From Syntrophaceae bacterium UBA6112 (lineage in GTDB: Bacteria; Desulfobacterota; Syntrophia; Syntrophales; UBA5619): 7,234 bases of DNA. This document shows positions 6,863 through 7,234 of the stretch, in pieces. The DNA lies in NCBI GenBank assembly GCA_002423465.1, contig DIWG01000009.1, forward strand, positions 19,185-26,418, read 5' to 3'. The stretch's first letter is position 1. Every line of letters starts with the position of its first letter. The translations under genes and the position numbers were made by a program. The notes below the pieces were generated by a model. It did not search any database. It had not been told where the DNA came from and was given only the letters and a program-made list of their open reading frames with translations.

Positions 6863-6890
6863 GCTCCCTCCCCTGTCCGGGGGAGGGAGC
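6863..6890 (+). repeat. GC-rich hairpin, possible terminator or REP-like element
   Basis: The perfect 11-bp arms GCTCCCTCCCC (6863-6873) and GGGGAGGGAGC (6880-6890) enclose a 6-nt loop, TGTCCG. Only three T residues (6891-6893) follow, so it could be a weak intrinsic terminator for the preceding gene. It shares its C-rich/G-rich core with the palindrome 63 nt upstream and ends 21 nt before the next start codon. It may therefore instead affect translation of that gene. Confidence 0.6.
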
Positions 6891-6911
6891 TTTCAGTGAG
6901 AAAGTGAAGCG

Positions 6912-7234
6912 ATGATGAAACGACGCGGTTATTTATGGATCATAGCAATATTGGCCTTTTCCATGATTTTCGTCCTCTCGGGATGCGGCAAACCCACGAA
7001 CGGCATTTCCGGCCGGATCACGATCGGCGGAGCGGCGCTTTCCGGTGTGACCGTAACCCTGTCCGGCGAACAATCGAGAACGTTCATCACGGACGGAAAC
7101 GGAAATTACAGTTTCGGCGATCTGGAAGCGGGCAGCTACCGGGTAACCCCCACGCTCGCGGGATACCGCTTTGCGCCCGCATACCGGAATGCTTCGCTCA
7201 GCGGCAGCGACGGCGTCAATTTTGACTTCAGCGC
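6912..7234 (+). CDS. Lipoprotein with carboxypeptidase-regulatory-like beta-sandwich (N-terminal part, runs off window)
   Basis: An open frame begins with ATGATG (6912 or 6915) and is still open at the window edge, giving 107 codons. The signal MMKRRGYLWIIAILAF leads to the lipobox LSGC with Cys 25. The visible mature part, from residue 31, is a beta-rich module with the pattern SGRITIGGAALSGVTVTLSG, then ITDGNGNYSFGDLEAGSYRV (69-88), then a GYRFAP turn. This matches the carboxypeptidase regulatory-like/transthyretin-like fold often repeated in bacterial surface and exported proteins. The ribosome-binding site is modest (GTGAAG just upstream at 6904-6909). What lies after the first module, and hence the function, cannot be seen. 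It is the third lipoprotein in a row after pilQ. Confidence 0.82.
   Translation, partial: MMKRRGYLWIIAILAFSMIFVLSGCGKPTNGISGRITIGGAALSGVTVTLSGEQSRTFITDGNGNYSFGDLEAGSYRVTPTLAGYRFAPAYRNASLSGSDGVNFDFS

Larger units (their letters stand above)
6725..6911. other. Intergenic region with two GC-rich palindromes
   Basis: These 187 nt lie between the Ig-like lipoprotein stop and the next start. They contain a 10-bp palindrome GGTTGCAACC (6726-6735) just after the stop, a 38-nt inverted repeat (6762-6799) and an 11-bp hairpin (6863-6890). No sigma-70 promoter with good spacing was recognised, and no open frame here resembles a protein. Confidence 0.6.

Noticed and set aside
6935..7225. Plus-strand frame of 96 codons near the window end
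   Set aside because: It overlaps the lipoprotein starting at 6912 in another frame. That gene has a clear lipobox and beta-sandwich motifs, while this frame gives a His/Arg-rich translation without a domain.
1..7234. CRISPR arrays, tRNA/rRNA genes, insertion sequences
   Set aside because: No regularly spaced repeats, no RNA-gene landmarks and no transposase motifs were seen.

Overview
The window carries the 3' end of pilM followed by pilN, pilO, pilP and pilQ. These encode the inner-membrane alignment subcomplex and the outer-membrane secretin of a type IVa pilus machine. Three genes for predicted lipoproteins follow on the same strand. The organism is a Gram-negative bacterium, because a secretin, its periplasmic partners and several lipoproteins are present. 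GC content is high, at a rough 60%. Gene order and protein style (AMIN-domain PilQ, downstream Sel1, Ig-like and carboxypeptidase-regulatory-like lipoproteins) suggest a deltaproteobacterium in the broad sense (Desulfobacterota, for example a Syntrophales or Geobacter relative). That placement is an inference of low to moderate confidence.

Layout: positions 1-313 hold the PilM C-terminus; 310-858 pilN; 863-1525 pilO; 1522-2100 pilP; 2112-4253 pilQ. Junctions are a 4-nt ATGA overlap, a 4-nt gap, a 4-nt ATGA overlap and an 11-nt gap, so this is one translationally coupled operon. After an 80-nt spacer comes a Sel1-repeat lipoprotein (4334-5302). A lipoprotein of four tandem Ig-like (invasin/Big_1-like) domains follows (5339-6724). 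A 187-nt intergenic region contains two strong GC-rich palindromes. A third lipoprotein with a carboxypeptidase-regulatory-like beta-sandwich (6912 to the window end) is cut by the edge. No convincing coding region is seen on the minus strand.

How the genes fit together: PilM (cytoplasmic, actin-like) binds the PilN N-terminal tail. PilN and PilO pair in the inner membrane through coiled coils and ferredoxin-like domains. PilP links them to the N-terminal domains of PilQ, which forms the outer-membrane gate, and its AMIN domain should hold the gate to peptidoglycan. The Sel1 lipoprotein sits where a secretin-assembly helper would be useful, because known type IVa pilotins (PilF/PilW/Tgl) are TPR-solenoid lipoproteins. 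It is therefore a candidate non-canonical pilotin, a hypothesis only. The Ig-like and carboxypeptidase-regulatory-like lipoproteins look like envelope or surface proteins of unknown job.

Most worth a second look: the Sel1 lipoprotein next to pilQ and its internal duplication, a 34-residue proline-rich insert inside PilO, a PilP with no cysteine, a composition break before the last Ig-like domain, and the paired palindromes at 6762-6890.
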